From NCBI RefSeq assembly GCF_001011155.1, contig NZ_CP011479.1:2312501-2376500 (forward strand): a stretch of 64,000 bases of DNA. The letters are read 5' to 3'. This document shows positions 54,410 through 64,000 of the stretch, piece after piece; the stretch's first letter is position 1, and each line of letters opens with the position of its first letter. Under the pieces are notes generated by a model, which saw only the letters and a program-made list of their open reading frames with translations, did not search any database and was not told the DNA's origin. Origin of the DNA: Hoeflea sp. IMCC20628. Its GTDB lineage: Bacteria > Pseudomonadota > Alphaproteobacteria > Rhizobiales > Rhizobiaceae. Both the position numbers and the translations under genes were made by a program.

Positions 54410-56860
54410 CTAGTACAACCCGCCTGCGCCTGTAACCACGGCTTGGTTGGCTTGCGGCGAAATCGTGGTAATGGCTTCGCCCGTCGCATAATCCTCGAGC
54501 CCGATGACCGAATAGACATCGGATGGACCAGTGCCGGGTTTGAACGCTTCCATGATCACATCGCCTTCGCCCGACATTGCCTGCATTCCGGTCTTGCGGT
54601 TGATGGCTATCAGCTTCATGCCTTGCGGCACGCGGAAATCGACAGGCCGGGTGCCCTCGAGTGCGGCGAGCATGAACTCGTTGAACACGGGAGCAGCCAA
54701 TGCGCCGCCGGTCGAGCCGCGTCCCATCGGGGTCGGATTGTCGAAACCGATGAACACACCTGCCACCAGATCGGCGGTATAGCCCATGAACCAGGCGTCT
54801 TTTTCCTCATTGGTGGTCCCAGTCTTGCCCGCTGTCGGGCGACCAAGATTGACCTTGCTTGCGGCTGTGCCGCGGGTCACAACACCTTCCATCATCGAAG
54901 TGATCTGGTAGGCCGTCATCGGGTCAAGCACCTGTTCGCGGGTATCGACGACTTCCGGTTCGGCCTGCGACAGCCACGCCGTGGCCACACATGCGTCGCA
55001 GCTGCGCTCCTCATGCTTGAAGATGGTCTTGCCGTAGCGATCCTGAATGCGGTCGATCAGCGACGGCTTGATCTGCTTTCCGCCATTGGCGAGCACTGAA
55101 TAGGCCGAAGCCATGCGCATCACGGTTGTTTCGCCCGAACCCAGCGACATCGCAAGCACCGGCAACATGTCATCATAGACACCAAAACGCTCGGCATATT
55201 CAGCCACCAGATTCATGCCCATGTCCCTGGCAAGCCGGACAGTCATCAGGTTGCGCGAACGCTCGATCCCGAGACGCAAGGTCGATGGTCCGGCCGAACC
55301 GCCACCATAGTTCTTGGGTTTCCAGATCTCTCCGCCCGAAACAATCTCGATCGGCGCATCCAGCACCACGGACGCGGGCGTATATCCATTGTCGAGTGCT
55401 GCGGCGTAGACGAACGGCTTGAAGGCAGATCCCGGCTGGCGCTTGGCCTGGGTAGCGCGGTTGAACTCGGACTGGGCGTAGGAGAACCCGCCAACCATCG
55501 CAAGCACGCGGCCGGTATGGGGATCCATGGCCACCAGCGCGCCCTGAACCTTTGGCGGCTGCCGCAGCCGCAGGCGCTGTTCGCCTTCCTTTTCGAAGGA
55601 CTCAACATAAACCACGTCGCCCGGATTGAGCACGTCCGACGCCTTTTTGACGTTGCGAGCCTTTTCGCCTGGGATATTGACCCGGAAAGCCCACTTCATG
55701 TCGTCGGCCAGAATTGATCCCGTCAGACGTTCAGAACCGACTGTCCCGGAGACTTCCCGGCCCGGACGCAGTCCAACGTCAACAACATCGTCAGTTGCGG
55801 ACAGAACCACAGCCAGTTGCCATTCGGGAACATCGCGCAAGGGATCGATTTCACTCAGCAACGTGCCCCAGTCGCCGGAGACCTCAATCTTCTTGACCGG
55901 CCCTCGGAAACCCCGGCGCTCGTCATAACTCGTCAGGCCTTTTTGCAGCGCCTTGCGCGCCAGTGCCTGAAGCTTCGGATCAAGGGTCGTGCGGACCGAA
56001 AGGCCGCCTTCGTAGAGCGCATCATTGCCGTAGCGATCAATCAGTTCGCGGCGAACCTCTTCGGCGAAGTACTCGGATGCAAACAGATAGGAACCAGTCT
56101 TGCGTGGTGTCACGCCGAGCGGTTGCTGCTTTGCGTCGGCGCCGTCAGCGGCGCTGACATAGCCATTTTCGACCATCCGGTCGACAACCCAGTTACGGCG
56201 TTCGATCGAGCGTTCAGGATGCCGGAAGGGATGATAGTTGGATGGTGCCTTCGGCAAGGCCGCCAGATAGGCGGTCTCGGCGATGGTCAGTTCATTGACC
56301 GACTTGTTGAAATAGGTCAGCGCTGCGCCGGCAATACCATAGGCGTTGAGACCGAAGAAGATTTCATTGAGATAGAGTTCGAGGATGCGGTCCTTCGAAT
56401 AGGCCTGCTCGATGCGGAACGACAGAATCGCTTCCTTGATCTTGCGCTCGTAGGTCTGGTCGGCGGTGAGAAGGAAGTTCTTGGCAACCTGCTGAGTGAT
56501 CGTCGACGCACCCTGGCGCGCGCCGGTGCGGATGTTGTTGACGACTGCGCGGGCCAAACCAATCGGGTCGACACCAGGGTGCGAATAGAAATTCTTGTCC
56601 TCGGCAGACAGAAATGCAGCTTTCACCCGGTCAGGAATCGCCTGAATTGGAAGAAACAAGCGGCGCTCATGCGCGTATTCGGCCATCAGTTCGCCCGAGG
56701 CCGCATGCACACGCGTGGTCACCGGCGGTTCGTAGCTGTTGAGGACTTCGTAGTCCGGCAAATCCTTGGAGACATCTCCAATATACCAGGCAACGCCGGC
56801 CGCAACGATCAGGAACAGCACGGCTCCAATCCCGAAGAGATATCCAATCAGTCGTATCAT
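54410..56860 (-). CDS. mrcA: Penicillin-binding protein 1A
   Basis: An 816-residue bifunctional peptidoglycan glycosyltransferase-transpeptidase. An N-terminal membrane anchor is followed by the GT51 domain (AFLSAEDKNFYSHPGVDPIG and QGASTITQQVAKNFLL), an OB-like linker and the transpeptidase domain with SXXK GSAFKPF, SXN-like SAYSVLANGG and KTG AGKTGTTNEEKDAW. Full length; no catalytic residue is missing. It lies between amiC and prfB on the same strand. The 207 bp upstream show no gene. Confidence 0.95.
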   Translation of the reverse strand: MIRLIGYLFGIGAVLFLIVAAGVAWYIGDVSKDLPDYEVLNSYEPPVTTRVHAASGELMAEYAHERRLFLPIQAIPDRVKAAFLSAEDKNFYSHPGVDPIGLARAVVNNIRTGARQGASTITQQVAKNFLLTADQTYERKIKEAILSFRIEQAYSKDRILELYLNEIFFGLNAYGIAGAALTYFNKSVNELTIAETAYLAALPKAPSNYHPFRHPERSIERRNWVVDRMVENGYVSAADGADAKQQPLGVTPRKTGSYLFASEYFAEEVRRELIDRYGNDALYEGGLSVRTTLDPKLQALARKALQKGLTSYDERRGFRGPVKKIEVSGDWGTLLSEIDPLRDVPEWQLAVVLSATDDVVDVGLRPGREVSGTVGSERLTGSILADDMKWAFRVNIPGEKARNVKKASDVLNPGDVVYVESFEKEGEQRLRLRQPPKVQGALVAMDPHTGRVLAMVGGFSYAQSEFNRATQAKRQPGSAFKPFVYAAALDNGYTPASVVLDAPIEIVSGGEIWKPKNYGGGSAGPSTLRLGIERSRNLMTVRLARDMGMNLVAEYAERFGVYDDMLPVLAMSLGSGETTVMRMASAYSVLANGGKQIKPSLIDRIQDRYGKTIFKHEERSCDACVATAWLSQAEPEVVDTREQVLDPMTAYQITSMMEGVVTRGTAASKVNLGRPTAGKTGTTNEEKDAWFMGYTADLVAGVFIGFDNPTPMGRGSTGGALAAPVFNEFMLAALEGTRPVDFRVPQGMKLIAINRKTGMQAMSGEGDVIMEAFKPGTGPSDVYSVIGLEDYATGEAITTISPQANQAVVTGAGGLY

Positions 56861-57067
56861 CAGTCCGCTACCGTTTGTTTTTTGTTGACCTGAAGGCCCG
56901 CGCCAAAATCTTGGCCAACCAATCCATGCACCCGGTTAGCCCGGACATTGTGAGTAAAATAGGGCCTAGTCCCGGATTTGCTCCGGCACAAGCCCTTGTC
57001 CCGCAAGCAGATGCGATACTGTCACACTGCCGCAACACCCTGGAGCCGATATAGGCGTTATCTGCCA

Positions 57068-58330
57068 TCATTGCCGGTTCGCCAAGATCGTTTTGCGGTA
57101 ATTTTCAACAGACTGCGCCAGCAAGCGTGCGGTGTTGTGCCGCCATTCGTCGTCAGTCAGCAATTTTTCGTCTTCATGATTGGACAGATAGCCCAGCTCA
57201 ACCAGTACCGAGGGGACATCAGGCGCCTGCAGAACCCGGAAACCGGCGTGACGCAGCGGATTGTTGATCAGCTTGACCTGCCCCTCAAAGGAATTGACCA
57301 CCTGCCGAGCCAGACCGGCCGAGAAAACCCGGGTTTCGGTGCGGGCGAGATCGACGAGAATCGCCGCAACCGCTTCGGGCGCGTCCTGCAGATTGGCGCC
57401 GACGATGACGTCATCTCGATTTTCCTGATCGGCCAGAGACTGCGCCAGCGCATCGGAAGCCTTGTCTGACAAGGTATAAACCGTTGCGCCGCGCAAGGAG
57501 CGGATCGAGATCGAATCGGCGTGCAGCGAAATCAACAGGTCAGCTTCCTCATGGCGAGCCTTCCTTACCCGGGCCGAAAGCGACAGAAACGAATCGTCGG
57601 TCCTGGTCATCGCCACGCGGACGCCATCGACATCCTCGAGAGCTTCCTTGAAGGCCTCGGCAAAGGCCAGCGTGACATTTTTCTCAGTCGAACCCGCTGG
57701 CCCTTCGGCGCCACCGTCGATTCCGCCATGCCCGGCATCGATGACTATCATCAGGTCATCGTCTGCCGGACCGGAAGACTTCTCGGCAGCCGTTTTTTGG
57801 TCGACATCCGCCCAGACCGAGCCTGCAACTTCCGCGGAAAACGCCGCATCGTCAATGGCAACGGCATCAAACACCATGCGGTGGATGACTACGGAAACGT
57901 CGTCGGTGGTTTCAACAAGATACATCCGGGCCGGTGCGGTGAATTCGAACACCATGCGCGCCCGGCCCTCCCCCGAAACGCCATGTCGAACAGCAGAAAC
58001 CAGTCCGCGCGGTTTCAGCGAGTCTTCGGGAAAAGCCAGCACCGTGTCCGGTAGGTCGAGAACGGCACGATAGGGATCCTGCAGATAGTGTATTTGGAAT
58101 TCCGGTTGCCGCTCGAAATCGAGAACAAGCCGGACCCGGCTCTCGTCACCGGCCATGCGTGCCGCAATGGCAATATGCCGGCTGGCATTGGCAGTGTCCG
58201 GCTCGGCCTGCGCCAACGCCGGCGAGATAATGAGCGCAGCCAGGACATAAGCCGCAAAAGCCGCGCAGCGCCCCGCACCCACTCGGGCCCCGAAGTCTTG
58301 ATCCCGCCAGGTCTTTGCCAAAAACTGCAT
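57068..58330 (-). CDS. amiC: N-acetylmuramoyl-L-alanine amidase (AmiC type)
   Basis: A 420-residue periplasmic zinc amidase that cleaves septal peptidoglycan. After a signal-like hydrophobic segment (AAFAAYVLAALIISPALAQA) come an AMIN domain (FQIHYLQDPYRAVLDLPDTV) and an Amidase_3 domain with the zinc ligands in IVIDAGHGGIDGGAEG and LLISLHADS, ending VLVELGYLSNHEDE. ATG 58330 is the first start giving a normal N terminus; earlier in-frame starts up to 58492 precede it. It is upstream of mrcA and divergent from rne, as in other Hyphomicrobiales. Confidence 0.92.
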   Translation of the reverse strand: MQFLAKTWRDQDFGARVGAGRCAAFAAYVLAALIISPALAQAEPDTANASRHIAIAARMAGDESRVRLVLDFERQPEFQIHYLQDPYRAVLDLPDTVLAFPEDSLKPRGLVSAVRHGVSGEGRARMVFEFTAPARMYLVETTDDVSVVIHRMVFDAVAIDDAAFSAEVAGSVWADVDQKTAAEKSSGPADDDLMIVIDAGHGGIDGGAEGPAGSTEKNVTLAFAEAFKEALEDVDGVRVAMTRTDDSFLSLSARVRKARHEEADLLISLHADSISIRSLRGATVYTLSDKASDALAQSLADQENRDDVIVGANLQDAPEAVAAILVDLARTETRVFSAGLARQVVNSFEGQVKLINNPLRHAGFRVLQAPDVPSVLVELGYLSNHEDEKLLTDDEWRHNTARLLAQSVENYRKTILANRQ

Positions 58331-59138
58331 TCGATTGCCAATCTCTCCAACGTGCATGGGGGCTGCAATTTGCCAGGGCACCATGCGCTCCACCCCGGAG
58401 GGCGGGGCCATGGCCTGATTCGGATTTTTCTGCCCGACAGCAGCTTCGCTCAATACGGTTAACCGTTCGTTTACCATGTTGATCAGGGCCAAACCTTACT
58501 CAACGACACTTTTGACCAGCCCAGCAAGTTGGGCAAATGTAATGGAGGTGTTTTCAGCTTGCCAGATGGCGGTTCTCCCCATAGAAGCTTGGTTAGGAAA
58601 GTGTATTGACGGGATAGAACTGTCACCCTTCCGGCCGCCGCCCGTATCGGGCCTACGGCGCCAGGAGTGCGGATCGTCCGTCGTCTATTGAAGTACCTTT
58701 CCCCGGAGCGGACGGCTCACAGTTTCCATCTCGGAAACCCAATCTGTTTGTTCCTGCAAGGCAATATGGCTGAAAATACGGCAAGGCGTCTCTGCTTTCG
58801 ACCGGAACAAGGCCAGGACATTGATTAAACCGGCGGGCGAGGATTCCTGCCACAACCTCCGCGGCGCATTTGCCGCATGCCCCAACTGGGGCTTTCATCG
58901 GTCCGCAAGGACTATACGCAAATGAATTCCGGCTGGCTCTTATGGTGCAAATGCGGATCTCCCCAAGTGTGAACAGGCCCCGGGCGTTATACGCCCCGGT
59001 GACGTCCCTGTTGAGCACCGCCCCATGCCGAGCCCCGGAATATCTTTCATCCGGCGCACTTCCAGTCGACTTGCTCCTGCCCCGCCTTTCGAGGCGGCGG
59101 AGCACACCGTCGAAGTCGCGCCGAGGAGCTCATACTAA
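58331..59138 (+). promoter_or_regulatory. Long divergent gap and probable rne 5' untranslated region
   Basis: About 800 bp without a gene on either strand. Near the rne start are two hairpins: GGGCGT/ACGCCC (58982-58996) and CCGCCT-TTCG-AGGCGG (59082-59097), the latter with a UUCG loop 41 bp before the ATG. RNase E genes in other bacteria have long leaders by which the enzyme controls its own mRNA; a similar role here is inferred. Confidence 0.45.
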
Positions 59139-62060
59139 ATGTCAGAAAAAATGCTTATCGACGCTTCCCATCCCGAGGAGACACGCGTCGTTGTCGTTCG
59201 TGGAAACCGCATAGAAGAATTCGATTTCGAATCGGAACACAAAAAACAGATTCGTGGAAATATCTACCTGGCAAAGGTCACACGCGTGGAGCCATCGCTC
59301 CAGGCAGCCTTTGTCGATTATGGCGGCAATCGCCACGGCTTCCTGGCTTTCTCGGAAATTCACCCGGACTATTACCAGATCCCGCTGGCCGATCGCCAGG
59401 CGCTGCTTCAGGCTGACGCCGAAGACGCGGCCAATGATCCAGACTTTGAAAGCGTCGACGAAGCCGACAACGGACCCAGCAAAACAAAGTCCAGGTCAAA
59501 ATCAAAGGCAAAGCCGGCTGAGGCCGAAGCTGTTGATGGCGAAGACGCCAAGACAAGCAAGTCGCGTCCACGCCGCAGCCGCCGGGGCAAGAAGACCGGC
59601 GACGAGGTCAAGGCCGAAGATGCAGACGCCGGCGAGGCCGTAGCGGAACCTGCAGATGATGCCGCCGAAACGGTGACTGCCGACACTCCGGCTGCAACTG
59701 AAGAAACATCCGCTGCAAGCAGCGATGATTCCGCAGATTCAAACGCTGACGCTGGCGAAGACAACACCGACAACGATGACAAGCCGACCCAAATGTCGGC
59801 AGATGTCGAAGCCGATGAAATCTCCGAGCCGGCACCGCGCCGCAAGCGCAGAAACGGCGGCAGCGACAACGGCAATGACGACAGTGACGAGGATTCGGTT
59901 GAATCCGTCGGCTCCGAAGACGCGATGGAAGAAGTCCCGACGCGGTCGCAGCGCAAGCCGCGCAAGCAGTACCGCATTCAGGAAGTCATCAAGCGCCGCC
60001 AGATCCTGCTGGTTCAGGTGGTCAAGGAAGAACGCGGCAACAAGGGCGCAGCGCTCACCACCTATCTGTCGCTGGCAGGCCGTTATTCGGTGCTGATGCC
60101 GAACACCGCCCGTGGCGGCGGTATCTCGCGCAAGATCACCAACCTGCCCGATCGCAAGCGTCTCAAGGAAATCGCCCGCGAACTGGAAGTGCCGAAGGGC
60201 ATGGGCGTCATCCTGCGCACCGCCGGCGCCAACCGCACCAAGGTCGAGGTCAAGCGCGACTTCGAATACCTCATGCGGTTGTGGGAGAACGTACGCAACC
60301 TGACGCTGAAGTCGACGGCGCCAAGCCTCGTCTACGAGGAAGGCAGCCTGATCAAGCGGTCGATCCGTGACCTTTACAACAAGGACATCTCGGAAATCGT
60401 CGTCTCCGGCGAGGAAGGCTACCGCGAAGCCAAGGACTTCATGAAGATGCTGATGCCGAGCCACGCCAAGGTGGTTCAGCCCTATCGCGACCTGCATCCG
60501 ATTTTCTCACGCTCGGGCATCGAAACCCAGCTTGACCGCATGCTGCAGCCGCAGGTGACACTGAAGTCCGGCGGCTACATCATCATCAACCAGACCGAAG
60601 CGCTGGTCGCCATCGACGTCAACTCCGGTCGTTCGACCCGCGAGCACTCGATCGAAGACACGGCGTTGCAAACCAACCTGGAAGCAGCCGACGAAGTCGC
60701 ACGGCAACTCAGACTGCGCGACCTGGCCGGGCTTATCGTCATCGACTTCATCGACATGGAAGAAAACCGCAACAACCGCGCGGTTGAAAAGCGGATGAAG
60801 GATTGCCTGAAAAACGATCGCGCCCGCATCCAGGTCGGCCGGATCTCGCATTTCGGCCTTCTGGAAATGTCACGTCAGCGGATCAGGGCGTCAGTGCTGG
60901 AAAGCACCATGCAGATCTGCCCGACATGCGGTGGCAATGGCCATATCCGGTCGGAGTCTTCGGTGGCACTGCACGTGCTGCGCGGCGTCGAGGAATATCT
61001 GCTCAAGAACACCACGCACGATATCATCGTGCGCACCACGGCAGACACCGCGCTCTACATGCTCAATCACAAGCGCGACACGGTTGTCGATCTGGAAAAT
61101 CGTTTCGGCGTTTCGATCAGCTTCTCGGCAGATGAAGCAGTCGGGGCCAACCACTTCGCCATCGATCGCGGCGCGGCGGTGGAATCGCCAGTCAATATCG
61201 AGCACATCACCGTCAACACGCCTGCCTATCCGGAGGATGATGACGATCCGGAGATTGTCGAGGAAACTCCTGAAGACAGCGCAGAGACCGAAGAGACATT
61301 AGAGGTCGTTCAGGCTGAGAGCAATCCCGAGCGCGAAGACGGCCAAGGCAAGAAGCGCCGCAGACGGCGTCGGCGCGGCGGTCGCAAGCCTGATGGCGAA
61401 AACGGCAATGGCGACGAGCAGACTGCCTCATCAGATGACAGCTCTGACGCCAGCGATAACGAGAATGACGATGCGTCCTCTGACGATGAAACCTCAGCCT
61501 CCGACGGCGACAGCGACGATCAGCATCGTGGCAAGCGCCGCCGGCGCGGCAAGCGCGGCGGACGCCGCAACCGCGAAGAGGACGCAACCGAGTCAACGGA
61601 AAACAATGGCGAAGCCGCACAGCCGGTTGCAGCAGAAGCCTCAACAGGTGATGGCGATGCCGTGACCGCTGAGGTTCCCGAAGCCGCTGTTGCAGCCGAG
61701 GCTGCGCCTGCAGTTGCTGCAGCCGAGCCTGAAGCTGAACCGGCAAAACCTGCCAAGCCCGCTCGGCGCCCGCGCCGCACCAAGGCGCAGATCGCCGCGG
61801 ACAAGGCTGCGGAAGCCGAAGCTGCTTCAGCTCCTGTCGAACCGGCTCCAAGCACTGAGGAAGTCAGCGTCCCTGTCGAGGCAACGGAAGTGGTTGCTGA
61901 AACCGCTGCACCCGAGGAAGCCAAACAGTCCGAAGCGCCTGAAGCGGTTGTCGATATCGCTGCAGCCGCCACAGCGCCGGTGGTGACGTCGTCCACCGCG
62001 CCTGACGAAGCCAAGAAGCCCAAAAAGGGCGGCTGGTGGCAGAAGCGCGGTTTCTTTTGA
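59139..62060 (+). CDS. rne: Ribonuclease E
   Basis: A 973-residue RNase E, the endonuclease core of the RNA degradosome. The S1 domain starts RGNIYLAKVTRVEPSLQAAF and is interrupted by an insertion of about 180 low-complexity Asp/Glu/Ala and Arg/Lys residues (roughly 95-275) before resuming at KRRQILLVQVVKEERGNKGA. The DNase I-like catalytic aspartates are in LVAIDVNSGRS and LIVIDFIDMEE, and the zinc link is CPTCGG. The C-terminal ~290 residues are disordered, with RRRRRRGGRK-type RNA-binding patches, and end in KKGGWWQKRGFF, a GWW motif like that used by alphaproteobacterial RNase E to bind PNPase. Confidence 0.96.
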   Translation: MSEKMLIDASHPEETRVVVVRGNRIEEFDFESEHKKQIRGNIYLAKVTRVEPSLQAAFVDYGGNRHGFLAFSEIHPDYYQIPLADRQALLQADAEDAANDPDFESVDEADNGPSKTKSRSKSKAKPAEAEAVDGEDAKTSKSRPRRSRRGKKTGDEVKAEDADAGEAVAEPADDAAETVTADTPAATEETSAASSDDSADSNADAGEDNTDNDDKPTQMSADVEADEISEPAPRRKRRNGGSDNGNDDSDEDSVESVGSEDAMEEVPTRSQRKPRKQYRIQEVIKRRQILLVQVVKEERGNKGAALTTYLSLAGRYSVLMPNTARGGGISRKITNLPDRKRLKEIARELEVPKGMGVILRTAGANRTKVEVKRDFEYLMRLWENVRNLTLKSTAPSLVYEEGSLIKRSIRDLYNKDISEIVVSGEEGYREAKDFMKMLMPSHAKVVQPYRDLHPIFSRSGIETQLDRMLQPQVTLKSGGYIIINQTEALVAIDVNSGRSTREHSIEDTALQTNLEAADEVARQLRLRDLAGLIVIDFIDMEENRNNRAVEKRMKDCLKNDRARIQVGRISHFGLLEMSRQRIRASVLESTMQICPTCGGNGHIRSESSVALHVLRGVEEYLLKNTTHDIIVRTTADTALYMLNHKRDTVVDLENRFGVSISFSADEAVGANHFAIDRGAAVESPVNIEHITVNTPAYPEDDDDPEIVEETPEDSAETEETLEVVQAESNPEREDGQGKKRRRRRRRGGRKPDGENGNGDEQTASSDDSSDASDNENDDASSDDETSASDGDSDDQHRGKRRRRGKRGGRRNREEDATESTENNGEAAQPVAAEASTGDGDAVTAEVPEAAVAAEAAPAVAAAEPEAEPAKPAKPARRPRRTKAQIAADKAAEAEAASAPVEPAPSTEEVSVPVEATEVVAETAAPEEAKQSEAPEAVVDIAAAATAPVVTSSTAPDEAKKPKKGGWWQKRGFF

Positions 62061-62081
62061 TCGCCTCTGAAACAGAATGAC

Positions 62082-62111
62082 AAAAAACCGGCGGGTGACC
62101 GCCGGTTTTTT
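62082..62111 (+). terminator. Intrinsic terminator of rne
   Basis: CCGGCGG/CCGCCGG forms a 7-bp stem with a 4-nt loop, preceded by A6 and followed by T6, about 22 bp after the rne stop. It is symmetric enough to act for the converging aminotransferase gene too. Confidence 0.9.
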
Positions 62112-62206
62112 ATGTCCGAAATCCTGAAGTAGATGGCTTTCCGGCCGTGGCAGCAAAGCGCTGTAAACAACTGATTATGTTGATTGCGACAGCGGCACGA
62201 CGCGTC

Positions 62207-63367
62207 TCAGCGTTTGCCGAGCCAGTGTTCTATCCGGTCGAGCGCGGTGGTCATGTCAGCGTGACTGCCGGCATAGGAAAACCGCATGAACCGTGCACCG
62301 TCTACAGGATCGAAATCCCTGCCCGGCGTTGCCGCGACATGAATGTCGGCCAGCATCTGGTGGGCAAAGGCCATGGAATCGTTGGTATGTCCCGACACAT
62401 CCACCCAGGCGTAAAACGCGCCGTCCATCGGCGCTGCAAACGGCAAGGCAAGTTCCGGCAGACGCTTGGCCAGCAATGATCGGTTTATCTGGTAGCCGGC
62501 GCGCACTGCTTCCATCTCGGCGATGCCAGCCAAAGCGGCCTCTGCCGCTATCTGCGACAATTCCGGCGGGCTGATATAAAGGCTTTGGGCCAGGCATTCG
62601 ACCGGCCGCACCAGATCTTCGGGCAGCACCATCCAGCCGATGCGCCAGCCGGTCATGCAGAAATATTTCGAGAATGAATTGATCACCACGGCGTTATCGG
62701 AGACCGACAGGGCGGTTGTCTCCTCGCCACTCCAGGTCAGGCCATGATAGATTTCATCAGAAATGAAGGCCACGCCGCGCTCGGCGCACCAGGCATCGAG
62801 ATCTGTGATGGCCTGTCTTGAATGCACCGCGCCGGTGGGATTGGCCGGGCTGGCAATCAGCACGCCTGCTACCCGGGCGCCGGCTTCGCGTTCGGCGGCC
62901 TCGATGGCTGCGGGCGTCAGCGCGTGTCCGGTGTCCGCCCCGACCGCGATCTCGACAACCTTGAGACCCAAGGCGGACAGGATGTTGCGGTAGGCAGGGT
63001 AACCGGGCCGCGTGATGACCACCAGATCGCCGGGATTGAAGAGCTGCAGGAAAGCCAGATTGAACGCCGCCGAGGAACCGGTTGTCACGGCGACGCGGCG
63101 CGGATCAAGCTCAATGCCATATTGGCTCTGGTAACGGGTGGCGATCGCCTGACGCAAGCTCTTGAGGCCAAGCGCATCGGTGTATCCCAAACGCCCGGCT
63201 TCGAGCGCACGAGCGGCGGCAGTCAGCGCAAGTTGAGGCGCGGGATGCGCCGGCTGGCCCACCGCCATGGAAATGACGTCATTGCCTAAGCTTTTGAGCC
63301 GCGTTGCTTCGGCCAGAACGTCCATGGCGTGAAACGGCTCGACCGACGGTTTACGCTGAATTGTCAA
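62207..63367 (-). CDS. PLP-dependent aminotransferase (class I/II)
   Basis: A 386-residue fold-type I aminotransferase. The PLP lysine is in NSFSKYFCMTGWRIGW; other family features are SMAVGQPAHPAPQLALTAAA, VITRPGYPAYRNIL, VLIASPANPTGAV and ISDEIYHGLTWSG. The start is taken as the TTG at 63367 (LTIQRKPSVEPFHAMDVLAE), with GGGAG 7 nt upstream; other in-frame TTG codons lie a few codons earlier. It converges on rne. The amino-acid substrate is not evident. Confidence 0.87.
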   Translation of the reverse strand: MTIQRKPSVEPFHAMDVLAEATRLKSLGNDVISMAVGQPAHPAPQLALTAAARALEAGRLGYTDALGLKSLRQAIATRYQSQYGIELDPRRVAVTTGSSAAFNLAFLQLFNPGDLVVITRPGYPAYRNILSALGLKVVEIAVGADTGHALTPAAIEAAEREAGARVAGVLIASPANPTGAVHSRQAITDLDAWCAERGVAFISDEIYHGLTWSGEETTALSVSDNAVVINSFSKYFCMTGWRIGWMVLPEDLVRPVECLAQSLYISPPELSQIAAEAALAGIAEMEAVRAGYQINRSLLAKRLPELALPFAAPMDGAFYAWVDVSGHTNDSMAFAHQMLADIHVAATPGRDFDPVDGARFMRFSYAGSHADMTTALDRIEHWLGKR

Positions 63368-63622
63368 AACCAAACTCCCTGATTGAACCAAGCGGCGCTA
63401 GGCCACAAGACTGGCCGCAATACTACGGCTAGCCTGCTGCAACACCTTCAAAATCTACTGATCGCATCGGATGCGAACGATGTCAGCGGCGCATGGCCGC
63501 ACAAATGCCCGATTGTCGTGGCCTTCACAAGAGCGAGAGCCTAGTGTCTTGTCTGGCTCATACGATTGATTTTCCAGACTTAGCCACTACCTTTCATATC
63601 AATGACGAGGACATCAGCAGAC

Positions 63623-64000
63623 ATGGTGAAAATCCGAGCTACACCAAAAGGGATAGTCCGCCGGACCATTGGCACGTTGACGGCCGCACTGCTTTGTTGC
63701 GCGCAGGTCTTGCCAGCCAGTGCCCAGAGCAATGTCGCAGTTGTGCGCGACGCGGAAATCGAGACCCTGCTCAAGGACTACGCCACACCGGTGCTCAATG
63801 CCGCAGGTCTGAATGCAAGCCGGGTCGAGATTGTTCTGGTCAATGATCCGGGTTTCAACGCGTTCGTTGATGGCCAACGCATCTTCGTCAACACCGGCGC
63901 TCTCACCGCAGCAGCCGTACCCAACGAGATCATCGGAGTCATCGCACATGAGGCCGGCCATCTGGAAGGCGGTCATCAACAAAGGCTGCGCGAGCAGATT
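63623..64000 (+). CDS. M48-family zinc metalloprotease (N-terminal part, cut by window edge)
   Basis: The first 126 residues of a BepA/YfgC-like periplasmic protease: a basic N terminus, a signal peptide with ALLCCAQVLPASA, then VAVVRDAEIETLLKDYATPV, NDPGFNAFVDGQRIFVNTGA and the zinc motif HEAGH within EIIGVIAHEAGHLEGGHQQR. Such enzymes degrade misassembled outer-membrane proteins and may carry C-terminal TPR repeats, not visible here. An in-frame ATG at 63602 is an alternative start. It is divergent from the aminotransferase gene. Confidence 0.9.
   Translation, partial: MVKIRATPKGIVRRTIGTLTAALLCCAQVLPASAQSNVAVVRDAEIETLLKDYATPVLNAAGLNASRVEIVLVNDPGFNAFVDGQRIFVNTGALTAAAVPNEIIGVIAHEAGHLEGGHQQRLREQI

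Noticed and set aside
58653-59105. A 150-codon minus-strand frame in the rne leader
   Set aside because: No ribosome binding site, no domain, and it covers the hairpins expected of a leader; treated as non-coding.

Overview
The window looks like a chromosomal segment of an alphaproteobacterium of the order Hyphomicrobiales (Rhizobiales), probably near Rhizobiaceae/Phyllobacteriaceae. The basis is gene order (tRNA-Trp-secE-nusG-rplKAJL-rpoBC followed by rpsL-rpsG-fusA-tuf; prfB-mrcA-amiC-rne), a high GC content, an RNase E with a large low-complexity insertion in its S1 domain, and rbs-type and glycine-betaine-type ABC operons. No species can be named from the sequence alone.

Layout. 1-3685 (minus): str operon, with a partial first tuf copy at the edge. 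4162-5676: small stress and exported proteins. 5751-17941 (minus): rpoC, rpoB, rplL, rplJ, rplA, rplK, nusG, secE, then tRNA-Trp. 18457-22255: an acetyltransferase, the complete second tuf, and two small genes that each appear broken by two opposite frameshifts. 22448-24025: tRNA-Gly, tRNA-Tyr, rlmB, tRNA-Thr. 24028-26958: a 2.9 kb AT-richer island bounded by a perfect 48-bp repeat of the tRNA-Thr 3' half; it holds a lipoprotein and an OLD/PARIS-like ATPase-TOPRIM protein but no integrase. 27497-33148: a Crp-family regulator, a quaternary-ammonium (glycine betaine type) ABC transporter and a thioesterase.

33388-43753 is a complete divergent sugar locus. A DeoR-type regulator, ribose-type ABC transporter and DUF2291 lipoprotein lie on minus; a fucose-isomerase-family enzyme, split transketolase and FGGY kinase lie on plus. 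A CATTCG-based motif recurs in front of the regulator and twice between the divergent arms. The apparent logic is import, isomerisation, phosphorylation and transketolase cleavage of an unusual pentose, with D-apiose as one candidate.

43934-64000: FAD monooxygenase, ACAD10/11-like acyl-CoA dehydrogenase, membrane methyltransferase, PlsB-like acyltransferase, a TPC-motif P1B ATPase followed by a Cys/His-rich 35-codon ORF, NAD kinase, prfB with its programmed +1 frameshift, PBP1A, amidase, RNase E, a PLP aminotransferase and the start of an M48 protease.

The least-explained items are the integrase-less tRNA-Thr island, the sugar locus with its shared operator motif, the metal-binding-looking small ORF, and the two doubly frameshifted genes flanking tuf.
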